DNA of 64,000 bases from Caldalkalibacillus salinus (GCF_016745835.1 NZ_JAERVL010000015.1:186001-250000), one strand, 5' to 3'. Counted from the first letter of the stretch, positions 25,925 through 35,875 are shown. The notes: a model not told the origin generated them from the letters alone. Program-made: numbers and translations.

Positions 25925-26255
25925 ATTTTTCTGGCTTTTTACCTTTTGGTTTTTCATTTGAACCTTGGCGTTGGGCACTTTTTATTTTTTTTAAGACAAA
26001 GTAAGCACAGCCAAAATTACAATATTCCTGTAAATACTCATCCAACGTGCTTATTTTCGCGTCATACGCCGGCTTGGCCTTTTTATTGTGGTCATCATAA
26101 AAACCTCGCAAGCGAAGTTGACTATAACCCCAATCCCCTACAATATAATCATATTTAGATAAAATATCGCTAAAACGTTCCTGAAATGCTTCTATATCCC
26201 AACCGTCTCGTTCGTCTTGAAGCAGTTCATATTCTGTTCCTTGAACTTCAATCAT
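25923..26255 (-). CDS. yutD: YutD family protein (DUF1027)
   Basis: A 110 aa protein with the DUF1027 core SKYDYIVGDWGYSQLRLRGF and a conserved N-terminal DERDGWDIEAF. The two cysteines in YCNFGCAYF are typical of the family. The last 20 residues are a lysine/proline tail. ATG 26255 is chosen because AAGGAG lies 8 nt upstream; two earlier in-frame starts overlap the ribosome site. Function unknown. Confidence 0.82.
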   Translation of the reverse strand: MIEVQGTEYELLQDERDGWDIEAFQERFSDILSKYDYIVGDWGYSQLRLRGFYDDHNKKAKPAYDAKISTLDEYLQEYCNFGCAYFVLKKIKSAQRQGSNEKPKGKKPEK

Positions 26256-26375
26256 GTTCATCACTCCTTAAAGGATAGTTATATGATAACACCTCCTGCA
26301 TGGAAAGGAAATATTTTATATATCATCTTTCCTAAAGAGCGGGGCAATCTATGCAATAAGGAGGTGGAAAGTGGA

Positions 26376-27287
26376 GTGAGGATAAAACATATATTGATTA
26401 TAGCTTTGAGTTCAGTGTTGCTTATTACTGGGTGCCAACCGAACGATCAACAGCAAGGAATGGGTGCACAATCACAAGACCAAAACCATTTTGGCTCCAA
26501 GCAAGCCCAGTATCAGGGTAAAGGGGCACAGTCCATCTATCGGAATCGCCAAGGTCAGGGTGCTAATTATGATGCACCAGAGCGTAGCATCTTTCCACTT
26601 GCGCAACAACAGCAGCAAAGCGGTACAGACCAAAGTGCCCGTCTTAGAGATGGTGATAGTCCCGGAACACGTACAGGGCGTGACCAGATGCCTTATGGTT
26701 ATGCTGAAAGCTCTGTAAACGACCCATTCGCAGCTCAAGCTGGGTATGGGGCACAGTCTTATATAGACCGTCAAGTATTGGCAGACACCATTTCTCAAGT
26801 GATCGTCGGATTACCACAAGTAGATGATGCCTCTGTATTGGTCACTGACCAGAATTGTATCATTGGGTATCGTCCAAACGAAAACGCCCAAAATATGGGA
26901 CAGCAAAACGGGCAAAACGCAGGCGCAGGACGAAACAATGGTCAACAGGCTGGACAAAATGGAACCACAGCCCAGGGTAATCAACAGGGAGACATCAACA
27001 ATATTGTGGAAATGTCAGGGCTGAGCTGTACCCCAAGATGGTTCAAAGTTTATGCGACAGATGATATGGACCTTGTTCAGAGTGCGACGCAGGCAGATAA
27101 CGATGGCACAGACGCTCGTAAATCCATTAGCAAAGAGGTCGAGCGTATTATTGAACAACTGGGGGGACCTAAAAACAGTTGGGACCAACCGTATATTCCT
27201 AACATGGATGCGGGTCAAGGCGGAAAAAGTGGTCAACAGGCCCCTATAGAAAATGCAAAACAGCAGCAAGGCAATAATAGCCGCTAA
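26376..27287 (+). CDS. YhcN/YlaJ-type sporulation lipoprotein (YutC-like)
   Basis: About 304 aa with a lipoprotein signal (KHILIIALSSVLLITGC), a Gln/Gly/Asn-rich spacer, then the YhcN/YlaJ domain (DTISQVIVGLPQVDDASVLV) and a second low-complexity Gln/Asn block inside the domain around 190-220. The start is a GTG at 26376 after AAGGAGGTG. The family is known from spore membranes and germination. It lies beside yutD as yutC does in B. subtilis, but is longer owing to the Gln-rich insertions. Confidence 0.8.
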   Translation: MRIKHILIIALSSVLLITGCQPNDQQQGMGAQSQDQNHFGSKQAQYQGKGAQSIYRNRQGQGANYDAPERSIFPLAQQQQQSGTDQSARLRDGDSPGTRTGRDQMPYGYAESSVNDPFAAQAGYGAQSYIDRQVLADTISQVIVGLPQVDDASVLVTDQNCIIGYRPNENAQNMGQQNGQNAGAGRNNGQQAGQNGTTAQGNQQGDINNIVEMSGLSCTPRWFKVYATDDMDLVQSATQADNDGTDARKSISKEVERIIEQLGGPKNSWDQPYIPNMDAGQGGKSGQQAPIENAKQQQGNNSR

Positions 27288-27302
27288 TACGCGTGCACGT
27301 TG

Positions 27303-27334
27303 AAAACGCTTGGATGAGCCATCCAAGCGTTTTT
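27303..27334 (+). terminator. Terminator after the YhcN/YlaJ-type gene
   Basis: AAAACGCTTGGAT (27303-27315) pairs with ATCCAAGCGTTTT (27321-27333) and T5. Confidence 0.9.
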
Positions 27335-27393
27335 GTATGTTTATGTTTTTTGTGTTTTGTCTATTCGTTTATAAAAAGTCCGTAGCTGCACTT

Positions 27394-28299
27394 TTAGTTG
27401 GATGTAGAAACGGCCTGGCCCTCCGTCTCTTGGCTATTATTCTGTGCTGATTGAACCTGCTCGTGAGCGTGGTATGAAGAACGCACTAATGGTCCTGATT
27501 CTACGTGGCTAAAGCCGCGTTTTAAGCCTTCTTCTTTAAGTTGAGCAAATTCATCAGGATGCCAGTACTTCTCAATTTTAAGATGCTTCTTCGTGGGTTG
27601 TAGATATTGTCCGAGTGTCAGAATATCGACATTGTGAGCACGTAGGTCATCCATGGCTTCAATAATGTCGTCCCATGTTTCCCCTAAGCCTAACATAATA
27701 CTTGACTTGGTTGGGACATTTGGCTGCATGTCTTTTGCTTGAGCCAATAATTTAAGAGATCGATCATACTTTGCTCTTGCACGGACACGGTCAGACAAAC
27801 GACGAACTGTTTCTATATTGTGGTTTAAGATATCAGGCTTGGCGTCCATAATAATCTGCAAAGCATCTTTGGACCCCATTAAGTCTGGAATTAATACTTC
27901 TACACTACATAGCGGAAGCTTTTTACGAATCGCTTTGATGGTTTCAGCGAAGATGGTTGCCCCGCCATCCTTGAGGTCGTCTCTCGCCACTGAGGTTACA
28001 ACGGCATGTTTTAAATTCATTTTTTCAGCCGCTTCCGCCACTCTTTCAGGTTCTGCCCAATCTAATTCTGTTGGCAGGCCTGTTTTGACAGCACAGAAAC
28101 GACACGCGCGTGTACAAATATCGCCCAGTATCATAAAGGTTGCCGTTTTGTGAACAGCCCAGCATTCGTAAATGTTAGGACATCTCGCCTCTTCACAAAC
28201 TGTATGTAACGTTTTGTCCCTCATCATTGATTTGAGTTCATTATAATTATCATTCGTTCTTAATTTAATTTTAAGCCATTCTGGTTTGCGTTCAGCCAT
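27394..28299 (-). CDS. lipA: Lipoyl synthase
   Basis: Radical SAM enzyme that inserts two sulfurs into protein-bound octanoyl groups to make lipoate. The 301 aa product carries the auxiliary cluster cysteines C35, C40 and C46 ([12 protein letters not shown]) and the SAM cluster C62, C66, C69 (CTRACRFC). The serine-containing C-terminus [11 protein letters not shown] is intact. Targets include GcvH, whose gene appears at the end of the window. It corresponds to B. subtilis yutB/lipA. Confidence 0.96.
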   Translation of the reverse strand: MAERKPEWLKIKLRTNDNYNELKSMMRDKTLHTVCEEARCPNIYECWAVHKTATFMILGDICTRACRFCAVKTGLPTELDWAEPERVAEAAEKMNLKHAVVTSVARDDLKDGGATIFAETIKAIRKKLPLCSVEVLIPDLMGSKDALQIIMDAKPDILNHNIETVRRLSDRVRARAKYDRSLKLLAQAKDMQPNVPTKSSIMLGLGETWDDIIEAMDDLRAHNVDILTLGQYLQPTKKHLKIEKYWHPDEFAQLKEEGLKRGFSHVESGPLVRSSYHAHEQVQSAQNNSQETEGQAVSTSN

Positions 28300-28532
28300 T
28301 TATAAACACTCCGTTTCTACCAAAGATTAGCTAAAACCAGTGATCCCATCACTTTGTATTCTAACACGATTGTGGTGTTTCAAGATATTCCACACTATTA
28401 TAACCTTCTTTTTAGCTTAGACCAACTCTAAAAACCTATTCCCATGAAATGGATTCATGAAACATCTTCTTTTATTGCAAAATAAGAAAAGCTGACGTTT
28501 AAAATCAGGTATGTGTTTGGAGGTGTCAACCT

Positions 28533-29546
28533 TTGTTGCGTATTAAAGCATTTACCCTTGCCTTTATTTGTATTTGTCTATTAGCGGCTACTTTCCCGAT
28601 CACCTCCGCTCACGCCGAGCAAGAAAAATCAGAAGAAGAGATACGGGATGAACGCATGGCACTTTACCTTAAGTACGAAGCCTTAACTTCTGTGCCATGG
28701 TATTATTTAGCGGCAATAGATCAATATGAGCGTACAGTACAAAAGGTGAGAAAAGATATTCCCACGCAAGGTGGAAGTATTTCGATTTACTACAAACCCT
28801 CTGACTGGAGTGGGATTTTAAACCCTAACCCTGAAGAGACTTTCGTCGAATCCATCCGTTTTTTCGAAGGACTTGGACGAGATGGAAACAATGACGGACT
28901 CGCCAGTCGTGAAGATGACGAAGATGTCCTCTATACTATGGCCCATTATTTATCACAGTATGGTGCGAACATGGATGATTTTAAAATTGCACTCTGGGAC
29001 TATTATCACAATGATTTAAGTGTGAAGCAAGTCACAACGATCGCTAAAATTTACCGACACTTCGGAACGTTGGATTTAGACCGTCGTGCTTTCCCCCTTC
29101 CACTGACCCATTCATACAGTTACCGTAGTACATGGGGAGATGGTCGAGGATGGGGAGGTCGCCGTATTCATGAAGGGACCGACATCTTTGCTTCTTACGG
29201 CGTACCGGTCCGTTCGACCACATACGGGATAATTGAGATTATGGGCTGGAACAGGTACGGTGGTTGGCGTGTAGGCATTCGGGATGCTAACAATGTCTAT
29301 CACTACTTCGCCCATCTATCTGGCTTTAATGATGAGGTGAAAGAAGGCGATATCGTCGAACCTGGGACAGTTGTAGGATACGTCGGTAGTTCCGGCTACG
29401 GTAAGCCAGGGACCTCAGGTAAATTTCCTCCTCACTTACACTATGGCATGTATAAATTTAATGGTCGAACGGAATGGTCTTTTGACCCGTACCCTTATTT
29501 AAGAGTATGGGAAAAACAAGAGTGGAAACGCCGAAAGAAAAATTAA
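28533..29546 (+). CDS. lytH: M23 family peptidoglycan endopeptidase LytH-like
   Basis: A 337 aa secreted metallopeptidase: signal peptide (about 1-29, ending TSAHA), a helical linker, and a C-terminal M23 domain. HEGTDIFASYG gives the first zinc His and Asp, and PHLHYGMY the HxH. In B. subtilis the equivalent (yunA/lytH) is a late mother-cell L-Ala-D-Glu endopeptidase that matures the spore cortex. The start is a TTG at 28533, 7 nt after GGAGGTG. It lies next to yunB, as in B. subtilis. Confidence 0.88.
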   Translation: MLRIKAFTLAFICICLLAATFPITSAHAEQEKSEEEIRDERMALYLKYEALTSVPWYYLAAIDQYERTVQKVRKDIPTQGGSISIYYKPSDWSGILNPNPEETFVESIRFFEGLGRDGNNDGLASREDDEDVLYTMAHYLSQYGANMDDFKIALWDYYHNDLSVKQVTTIAKIYRHFGTLDLDRRAFPLPLTHSYSYRSTWGDGRGWGGRRIHEGTDIFASYGVPVRSTTYGIIEIMGWNRYGGWRVGIRDANNVYHYFAHLSGFNDEVKEGDIVEPGTVVGYVGSSGYGKPGTSGKFPPHLHYGMYKFNGRTEWSFDPYPYLRVWEKQEWKRRKKN

Positions 29547-29559
29547 AAACGAATATGTT

Positions 29560-29606
29560 AGCGGCTGACTCATGTGTCGTGATGACAATGACGTCAGCCG
29601 CTTTTT
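29560..29606. terminator. Terminator between lytH and yunB
   Basis: AGCGGCTGAC (29560-29569) pairs with GTCAGCCGCT (29593-29602), followed by T5. Confidence 0.83.
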
Positions 29607-29621
29607 ATTATCTGATTTTTA

Positions 29622-30320
29622 TTATTCAGTTGGAATTGTCACGTTAGGAACAGGCGACAAGTTGCCGTCGCTGCCTTTAAAGTATACATTGGGCACGTCT
29701 CCAGGAAGCACATGCACCTCAATCGGAAACTCGGTGGTGACAACAGCCTCATCCGATGTAAACGGAATCACAATCTGCACATCTGCTTCGATGGTTAAGT
29801 ATACTTCGATTGACACCACGTTAATCCCCGCTTCCTCCATTCTCACGTCAATATCCGCTTTTGCTGCCCCCAGAGGGACAAGTGTAATGGGGACATTGGG
29901 ACCTAATTGGGCTAAGATATTACTATTAAGCGCTTGCCCTAAGGGAATTTCAATCGGTTCTTTTGCCAGCTCCATGAGCAACTGATTCGCTCTATCCGTT
30001 ACCTGCGTAATAATTCGTGCTTGTTTGGATTGGTCAAAAGAAATAAGGGTGATACTCTCCGATGAGTCCTTCTCAATTACAGCGACTTGATTGGACCCTT
30101 CCATGTCTTCCGTTATTTTTTTTGATATCGCATCGGTGATGGTTAAGGTCGCAATTTGTTTCACGTAGGTCCTTGCGATTTCTTTTAATGCTGGTTCTAG
30201 GTTTCTCTCTACATATAAAAAACCCTGTATAGATAGCAGTGTAATTAGAATCAGGACGATCAATAGGACGTGACGCATTTTTAGTGGCCCACGACGAGTG
30301 GTTTTGAAGCGTTTTGACAT
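29622..30320 (-). CDS. yunB: Sporulation protein YunB
   Basis: A 232 aa protein with a basic N-terminus, one transmembrane helix (VLLIVLILITLLSIQGFLY) and an extracytoplasmic domain without a catalytic motif. PLGAAKADIDVRMEEAGINV and DEAVVTTEFPIEVHVLPG are typical of YunB, a mother-cell (sigma-E) sporulation protein. AGAGGGGGG precedes the ATG at 30320; 11 upstream codons are not supported. Molecular role unknown. Confidence 0.88.
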   Translation of the reverse strand: MSKRFKTTRRGPLKMRHVLLIVLILITLLSIQGFLYVERNLEPALKEIARTYVKQIATLTITDAISKKITEDMEGSNQVAVIEKDSSESITLISFDQSKQARIITQVTDRANQLLMELAKEPIEIPLGQALNSNILAQLGPNVPITLVPLGAAKADIDVRMEEAGINVVSIEVYLTIEADVQIVIPFTSDEAVVTTEFPIEVHVLPGDVPNVYFKGSDGNLSPVPNVTIPTE

Positions 30321-30434
30321 GCGATCCCCCCTCTCTTTACCATGTCTATGCACGACGGCTTGTCATCATGGTATAAGCCCTAAATTTTTTGATAGACAGG
30401 AAAAGCGCCTAGCTGATATAATAAGGTCAAAATG

Positions 30435-30452
30435 TTGCACAAGGGCAATTTT
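30435..30452 (+). promoter_or_regulatory. Upstream MntR-like operator
   Basis: TTGCACAAGGGCAATTTT agrees at 13 of 18 positions with the second site 144 bp downstream. Both resemble MntR boxes of Bacillus manganese-uptake genes as I remember them. Confidence 0.45.
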
Positions 30453-30578
30453 TTTAGTACGGAAAAAAATTCACATACTCACATACCTGTAAACATGATT
30501 AGGCACATCTTTGTAAACAATGAATATAGTAGTAATACCTCATGTTTTTGTTTTTGCGAAAACATTATTTTTATATCT

Positions 30579-30602
30579 AAAAGTTGTATGAAGGCAACTT
30601 TT
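30579..30602 (+). promoter_or_regulatory. Promoter-proximal MntR-like operator
   Basis: AAAAGTTG (30579-30586) and CAACTTTT (30595-30602) are inverted repeats around TATGAAGG, 60 nt before the transporter start. The sequence resembles the remembered B. subtilis mntA box. An RNA hairpin is the alternative reading. Confidence 0.55.
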
Positions 30603-30661
30603 ATAGTTGGACGAAACAAGCAAAAAAATGATAGGACTTTTATATAAATGGAGGGAGAAGC

Positions 30662-31474
30662 ATGAGTGTTCATACGAAGACGCCTGTTAGTCAATCCTTG
30701 TCCTCAAACGCTTCCGAAACGGATATTCCTGCCATTGAAGTGGATAATTTGAGTGTGTCATACGATAGAGAAACGGTGTTTTTTCCTTCTAGTGTCTCCC
30801 TACAAAAGGGTCATGTGATCGGCATATTAGGACCAAATGGAGCCGGCAAATCTACGTTTCTCAAGTCCATCATGGGTCTCATCCCTAAAGATCAAGGAAA
30901 GATTACATTTTTTAACCAGAAGATATCGAAGTTCCGAAAAAAGGTCGCTTATGTGCCCCAACGGACGGATATTGATTGGCATTTTCCCGTTTTGGTACGT
31001 GATGTGATTATGATGGGGCGTTATCCCTTACAAAAGTGGTACCAACGCAACCGTCAAGAGGACCATGACATCGTGCAGCGTTGTCTGGAAAAGGTACATT
31101 TGACATCTTTTGCAGATCGGCAGATCGGTCAACTATCCGGGGGTCAACAACAAAGGGTGTTCTTGGCTCGTGCACTCGCACAAGAAGCCGAATTATTTTT
31201 ATTAGATGAGCCTTTTGTCGGTGTTGATGCTACAACGGAGGACATTATGGTGGAACAGTTAAAAGCCTTAAAAGCTGAAGGAAAAACCATCCTTGTCGTC
31301 CACCATGACCTGAGTAAAGCCAATCAATACTTTGATCAGTTACTGCTCATAAACCAAAAAGTGATCGGCTACGGCCCTGTAGACAAAATGTTTCAACCTG
31401 AATGGTTACAGAAAACATATGGCGGACAGTTAACAATGTTGTCTCAGCATGATCAAGTGACGGTGATCCACTGA
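30662..31474 (+). CDS. Manganese ABC transporter, ATP-binding protein
   Basis: A 270 aa ABC ATPase. Walker A GPNGAGKS (57-64), signature LSGGQQQR (~157) and Walker B LFLLDEPFVGVD are intact, followed by the H-loop VVHHD. PQRTDIDWHFPVLVRDVIMMGRYP is split here as the Q-loop region typical of MntB/ZnuC proteins (PQRTDIDWHFP, then VRDVIMMGRY). It is first of three coupled genes; the order ATPase-permease-binding protein is that of psaBCA. The binding protein indicates Mn(II). Confidence 0.9.
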   Translation: MSVHTKTPVSQSLSSNASETDIPAIEVDNLSVSYDRETVFFPSSVSLQKGHVIGILGPNGAGKSTFLKSIMGLIPKDQGKITFFNQKISKFRKKVAYVPQRTDIDWHFPVLVRDVIMMGRYPLQKWYQRNRQEDHDIVQRCLEKVHLTSFADRQIGQLSGGQQQRVFLARALAQEAELFLLDEPFVGVDATTEDIMVEQLKALKAEGKTILVVHHDLSKANQYFDQLLLINQKVIGYGPVDKMFQPEWLQKTYGGQLTMLSQHDQVTVIH

Positions 31475-32400
31475 TGGAAACATTACTATCAGTTATATGT
31501 CAACCGATGCTAGGCATCGTGAACGTATTTGAAAACGTGTATGAACAGCTGTATTTATTTGCCGATGCCTTAGTACGATATTCTTGGCTACAGCAAGCGT
31601 TATACGCTTCTATTCTCGTCGGCATCATCTGTGGTGTCGTTGGTTGTTATATTATTCTTCGAGGGATGGCATTGATGGGGGATGCTATTTCGCATGCTGT
31701 TCTACCTGGCGTCGCAATATCATATCTATTGGGCACCGGCTTCTTTATCGGTGCCGTTGTCACAGGTATATTGACGGCATTAGGGGTAGGATTCGTTAGT
31801 CGTAACACACGTGTCAAGGAAGATTCCGCTATCGGTATTATGTTTACAGCCGCTTTCGCTTTAGGGATCGTGATTATTAATCTCATGGGAAGTATGGAAT
31901 TCGACTTGTATCATATCCTGTTTGGAAATGTACTAGGCGTATCAAGCGTCGATTTACAATTCCTGTTCTGGATAGGGGTACTCGTACTCGTATGCGTCAT
32001 CGTCTTTTACAAGTCCTTACTCGTGTCTACCTTTGACCCTACAATGGCTAAAGCGGTCGGCATTCCAACCGGGTGGATTCATTACCTGCTCATGCTACTG
32101 TTATCCCTTGTGACCGTGGCTTCGCTTAAAGCGGTCGGGATTATACTGGTTGTGGCTATGCTAATTACACCTGCGGCTACCGCTTATTTATTAACAGACC
32201 GTCTCAGTGTCATGTTGTGGATCTCTTCAATTGTCGGTGTGGTCTCCTCTGTGACAGGTCTGGTATTATCTTATATTCTGGATGTGTCCTCGGGTGCATC
32301 TATCGTACTCGTTGCGACTTTCTTCTTTTTCTTAGCGATGTTATTTTCACCGAAACAGGGCATCTTGAGAAGAAGATTTCGATTACGTCGGGCTTCGTAA
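31474..32400 (+). CDS. Manganese ABC transporter, permease
   Basis: A 308 aa ABC-3 family permease with about eight hydrophobic segments. The family signature region GMALMGDAISHAVLPGVAIS (residues about 64-83) is present. Its ATG overlaps the ATPase stop (TGATG), implying translational coupling. A second permease gene, present in B. subtilis mntABCD, is absent, so the channel is probably a homodimer. Confidence 0.9.
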   Translation: METLLSVICQPMLGIVNVFENVYEQLYLFADALVRYSWLQQALYASILVGIICGVVGCYIILRGMALMGDAISHAVLPGVAISYLLGTGFFIGAVVTGILTALGVGFVSRNTRVKEDSAIGIMFTAAFALGIVIINLMGSMEFDLYHILFGNVLGVSSVDLQFLFWIGVLVLVCVIVFYKSLLVSTFDPTMAKAVGIPTGWIHYLLMLLLSLVTVASLKAVGIILVVAMLITPAATAYLLTDRLSVMLWISSIVGVVSSVTGLVLSYILDVSSGASIVLVATFFFFLAMLFSPKQGILRRRFRLRRAS

Positions 32401-32509
32401 CGGAGCTCTTACCAATAACACATCATTTTCTTTTTTCGTCACCTTGAGTGCTTGAATGTAGTAGAAAATGATGTGAACAATAAAAAACGCTTATAGAAGG
32501 AGTTAAGCT

Positions 32510-33427
32510 ATGAGAGGTAGAATACTATGGCTTTCGTTCGTCGTTATGGCTGTCATGGCACTAACGGCCTGCTCATTGGGCGAAGAGATCGAGAAGGAAA
32601 AAGTACATGTCGTCTCTTCTTTTAGTGTGCTACATGACATTGTCAGTAAAGTCGGAGGTGAAAGAGTAAAAGCGGATTTCCTTGCACCTTTGGGTGAGGA
32701 CCCACATGAATTTGAACCGACACCGGGTACGTTCCGCTTGATGGCTGAAGCGGACATTATATTTTATAACGGTTACAACCTGGATTACTGGATTCAAGGC
32801 CTCGCACGAAATGCTGAAACCCAAGCGAAAGAAGTGACTTTAACGGATGGTGTGGCTTCTATTCCGTTAAGCGAAGAAGCGGGTGACTTATCGGGGGCAG
32901 AAGATCCGCACGCATGGTTAGATCCTAACGCTGTGATCATTTACGCTGAAAATGTGGCTCAGGCTTTAATAGAACAAGATCCTGAAGGCGCAGATTATTA
33001 CCAGTCCCAATTAGACGCCTATATTGAAGAATTGGAAGATCTGGATCAGTGGATTGAAGAACAGGTCGCGCTCATACCAGAGGAACACCGTTTCATTGTC
33101 ACAAGTGAAAGTGCCTTTAAGTACTTTGCTAGAGCTTATGGCTTTGAGTATGACGCCATTTGGGAAATTAATGCCCATGAAGAGGGAAGCCCACAACAAA
33201 TGTCTAGACTGATTGAAAAGATTATCGACCGGCAGATTCCTGCTGTATTCTTAGAAACCTCGGTGGATGCTAGACCGATGGAAAGAGTGGCACAGGATGC
33301 AGGAGTCGATATCGGTGGGCGCGTGTTTACAGATTCATTAGGAACGGAAGGATCGAACGCGGTGACTTACAAGGACATGATGACACATAACGTGACAGTG
33401 ATAGTGGAGGGGCTGAGACAGCAATAG
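32510..33427 (+). CDS. Manganese-binding lipoprotein of the ABC transporter
   Basis: A 305 aa cluster A-I (PsaA/MntA-type) binding protein. The signal ends at the lipobox LTAC (Cys21). Expected metal ligands are His66 (DPHEFEP), His134 (DPHAWLDP), Glu200 (VTSESAF) and Asp276 (VFTDSLG). Glu at the third position, not His, and no histidine-rich loop, favour manganese over zinc. The 109 bp gap after the permease has no clear terminator, so it is probably the same operon. Confidence 0.9.
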   Translation: MRGRILWLSFVVMAVMALTACSLGEEIEKEKVHVVSSFSVLHDIVSKVGGERVKADFLAPLGEDPHEFEPTPGTFRLMAEADIIFYNGYNLDYWIQGLARNAETQAKEVTLTDGVASIPLSEEAGDLSGAEDPHAWLDPNAVIIYAENVAQALIEQDPEGADYYQSQLDAYIEELEDLDQWIEEQVALIPEEHRFIVTSESAFKYFARAYGFEYDAIWEINAHEEGSPQQMSRLIEKIIDRQIPAVFLETSVDARPMERVAQDAGVDIGGRVFTDSLGTEGSNAVTYKDMMTHNVTVIVEGLRQQ

Positions 33428-33576
33428 TCAGGTGGACAGCGTATAAATGCTTTAAATGAGCACACATTAATAGGGGTAAAATGTTTTATTAATATTAACA
33501 ACTGTTTGTTGACGTCACTCGGCAGCGCAACACGTTGTCCCTAAACACGTAGCTTTGATATAGGAAGTGATGTATC

Positions 33577-34308
33577 ATGATTGATATGATATTTGAGATG
33601 ATTGTGCTCTTTTTAAGAATCGTCACCATTTTACCCCTGCTTCTTTTTGTCACTTTGATGATGGGTAAACGCTCCATCGCAGAGCTCCCTGTATTCGATT
33701 TTCTCGTTGTCATCACACTGGGTTCAGTCGTTGGGGCTGATTTAGCGGACCCAACGATTGAACATTTACATACAGCCGTGGCTGTGGTCACCATTGGTTT
33801 TATTCAAATAATCGTCTCCAAATTAAAGTTATCTCATCGCAAATTTGGACGTTTAATTACTTTTGAACCTACTATCGTCGTACATAACGGTGTTTTTCTT
33901 AATCAAAATATTAACCAAATAAAATACTCCGTTGATAATATATTGAACTTACTGCGTCAAAAAGGTGTATTTGACGTCAGTGAAGTGGCGCTGGCCATCG
34001 TTGAAGCTAACGGTGAACTCACTGTACATAAAAAAGAACAGTATTCCAGTGTCACAATTGAAGACTTAGGACTATCTAAAACCTCAAAGGGGATCGCATA
34101 CCCGGTTATCATCGAAGGGTTTGTGTATGATCAAGTGTTGGAAAAGCTCAACCTGAACCGCGATTGGATTGATCAAAAGTTAAAAGCGAAAAATATAGAT
34201 TTACAATCTGTCTTTTTCGCCTCAGTAGACAAGGACCATCATCTACATGTGTCCGTTAATCAAGATGAGCACAGTCCTTCGAGTACAGCACCACCTATAA
34301 TGAACTAA
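33577..34308 (+). CDS. DUF421 membrane protein (YetF/YdfR family)
   Basis: A 243 aa protein with two to three N-terminal transmembrane helices and a cytoplasmic DUF421 domain. MMGKRSIAELPVFDFLVVIT and GSVVGADLAD form the conserved family start, and LLRQKGVFDVSEVALAIVEA the core. These proteins are common in spore formers; function is unknown. Not obviously linked to the manganese transporter upstream. Confidence 0.87.
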   Translation: MIDMIFEMIVLFLRIVTILPLLLFVTLMMGKRSIAELPVFDFLVVITLGSVVGADLADPTIEHLHTAVAVVTIGFIQIIVSKLKLSHRKFGRLITFEPTIVVHNGVFLNQNINQIKYSVDNILNLLRQKGVFDVSEVALAIVEANGELTVHKKEQYSSVTIEDLGLSKTSKGIAYPVIIEGFVYDQVLEKLNLNRDWIDQKLKAKNIDLQSVFFASVDKDHHLHVSVNQDEHSPSSTAPPIMN

Positions 34309-34318
34309 GTCGCTTCAA

Positions 34319-34356
34319 AGAAAAGCCCTCACTGCAGGAACAGCGGGGGCTTTTAA
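34319..34356 (+). terminator. Terminator between the DUF421 gene and folA
   Basis: AAAAGCCC (34321-34328) pairs with GGGCTTTT (34347-34354), plus an inner CTG/CAG helix. Confidence 0.75.
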
Positions 34357-34396
34357 GTAGCTAAAGCAACTTAACGACTCCTCGTGAATGAATAGT

Positions 34397-34879
34397 TTAA
34401 CGTTCATACATTAGGAAACGGTAATCGTAAGGATTTTTTTCATCCTTTACGCCTTTTTCTTCGGATATAAGGCGCCATTCAGATGGATCAATCTGTGGGA
34501 AATACGTGTCACCTTCAAAAGCCTCATCGATCAAGGTAATGTAAAGGCGGTCTGCCACGCTTAACAGCTGCTCAAATATCTTGGCGCCCCCAATGACAAA
34601 CACTTCTTCCTCAGTCCCTCCAAATCTAGCTAACAGCTCGTCTACACTATGAACGATCGTACACTCTGGATGCCGGAACGTGTCGTCTCGGGTCATGACA
34701 ATATTTTCTCTGCCGGGTAAGACACGCCCTATGGACTCAAATGTCTTCCTGCCCATGATTATAGGTTTACCCATGGTCACCCGTTTAAAGTAGGCCAGGT
34801 CGGCGGGTAAACGCCAGGGCAGATCATTATCGGCACCAATGAGCCTATTTTTATCCATTGCGACCATAAAAGAAATCAT
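34397..34879 (-). CDS. folA: Dihydrofolate reductase
   Basis: A 160 aa NADPH-dependent enzyme that reduces dihydrofolate to tetrahydrofolate. [20 protein letters not shown] starts as usual, with the catalytic acid Asp27 in [18 protein letters not shown] and [11 protein letters not shown] in the NADPH site, and DTYFPQ near the end. The start overlaps the thyA stop by 4 nt (ATGA), the standard thyA-folA pairing: ThyA produces the dihydrofolate that FolA recycles. Confidence 0.96.
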   Translation of the reverse strand: MISFMVAMDKNRLIGADNDLPWRLPADLAYFKRVTMGKPIIMGRKTFESIGRVLPGRENIVMTRDDTFRHPECTIVHSVDELLARFGGTEEEVFVIGGAKIFEQLLSVADRLYITLIDEAFEGDTYFPQIDPSEWRLISEEKGVKDEKNPYDYRFLMYER

Positions 34880-35670
34880 ACAGAGACTTCTCCTTTAATA
34901 TGCGGGTGTGCCTGATAGTTAACGAGCTCAAAATCCTCATGTTGAAAGGAAAAAAGATCCTTCACATTCGGATTGATTTTCATTTGTGGGAGTGGATAGG
35001 GTTCCCTCTGAAGCTGCTCCTTCACTTGATCGATATGGTTTAAGTAGATATGCACGTCCCCGAATGTATGAACGAAGTCACCCGGTTCTAAGTCAGTCAC
35101 TTGTGCGATCATCATCGTCAGCAATGCGTAGGAGGCAATGTTAAAAGGAACCCCTAAAAAGGTATCTGCACTTCTCTGGTAGAGTTGACAGCTTAACTTG
35201 CCATCATTGACATAAAATTGAAATAGGCAATGACAAGGGGCTAATGCCATGTGAGGCAAGTCTACCGGGTTCCATGCACTGACGACTAACCTTCTAGAGT
35301 GGGGGTTATGCTTAATATCATGGATGACCTGTTTGATTTGGTCCACCGTCTCGCCGTTAGGTCCTTCCCAAGAACGCCACTGCTTACCATACACTGGACC
35401 AAGCTCTCCGTTTTCATCTGCCCATTCATTCCAAATCCGAACCCCATTCTCCTTGAGATACGCTATATTGGTGTCACCTTTTAAAAACCAAAGCAATTCA
35501 TGAATAATAGACCTCAGATGTACTTTCTTTGTTGTAATTAGGGGGAATCCTTGTTGTAAATCAAACCTCATTTGATGGCCGAACATAGAGATCGTCCCAG
35601 TCCCTGTTCGATCTTCCTTTTTGCTTCCTTGTTCTAATATTTGTTGACACAAATCTAAATACTGTTGCAT
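34876..35670 (-). CDS. thyA: Thymidylate synthase (ThyA/ThyB type)
   Basis: Makes dTMP from dUMP using methylene-tetrahydrofolate. The 264 aa length and [12 protein letters not shown] with catalytic Cys146 match the short E. coli-type enzyme (thyB in B. subtilis). [18 protein letters not shown] binds substrate. ATG 35670 is chosen because GGAGG lies 8 nt upstream; an earlier ATG six codons up overlaps that site. Translationally coupled to folA. Confidence 0.96.
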   Translation of the reverse strand: MQQYLDLCQQILEQGSKKEDRTGTGTISMFGHQMRFDLQQGFPLITTKKVHLRSIIHELLWFLKGDTNIAYLKENGVRIWNEWADENGELGPVYGKQWRSWEGPNGETVDQIKQVIHDIKHNPHSRRLVVSAWNPVDLPHMALAPCHCLFQFYVNDGKLSCQLYQRSADTFLGVPFNIASYALLTMMIAQVTDLEPGDFVHTFGDVHIYLNHIDQVKEQLQREPYPLPQMKINPNVKDLFSFQHEDFELVNYQAHPHIKGEVSV

Positions 35671-35840
35671 GTTGACAACCTCCATCACACTTATCTACAT
35701 ATCATGCACACAAGTGCACCTCATTGTTTCATTTATCTTATTGTCACTGTTGATTTTACTAATCCATTTCTAAAATGAATCGATCTGATGCGTTGTTAAA
35801 AATATAACACATAACGCCCCGATAGGACAGACCATCATGA

Positions 35841-35875
35841 AAAAAGAGACTCAGCTTAAGTTGAGTCTCTTTCTC
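35841..35875 (-). terminator. Terminator after yunC
   Basis: AAAGAGACTCA (35843-35853) pairs with TGAGTCTCTTT (35862-35872); on the minus strand T6 follows. Confidence 0.87.
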
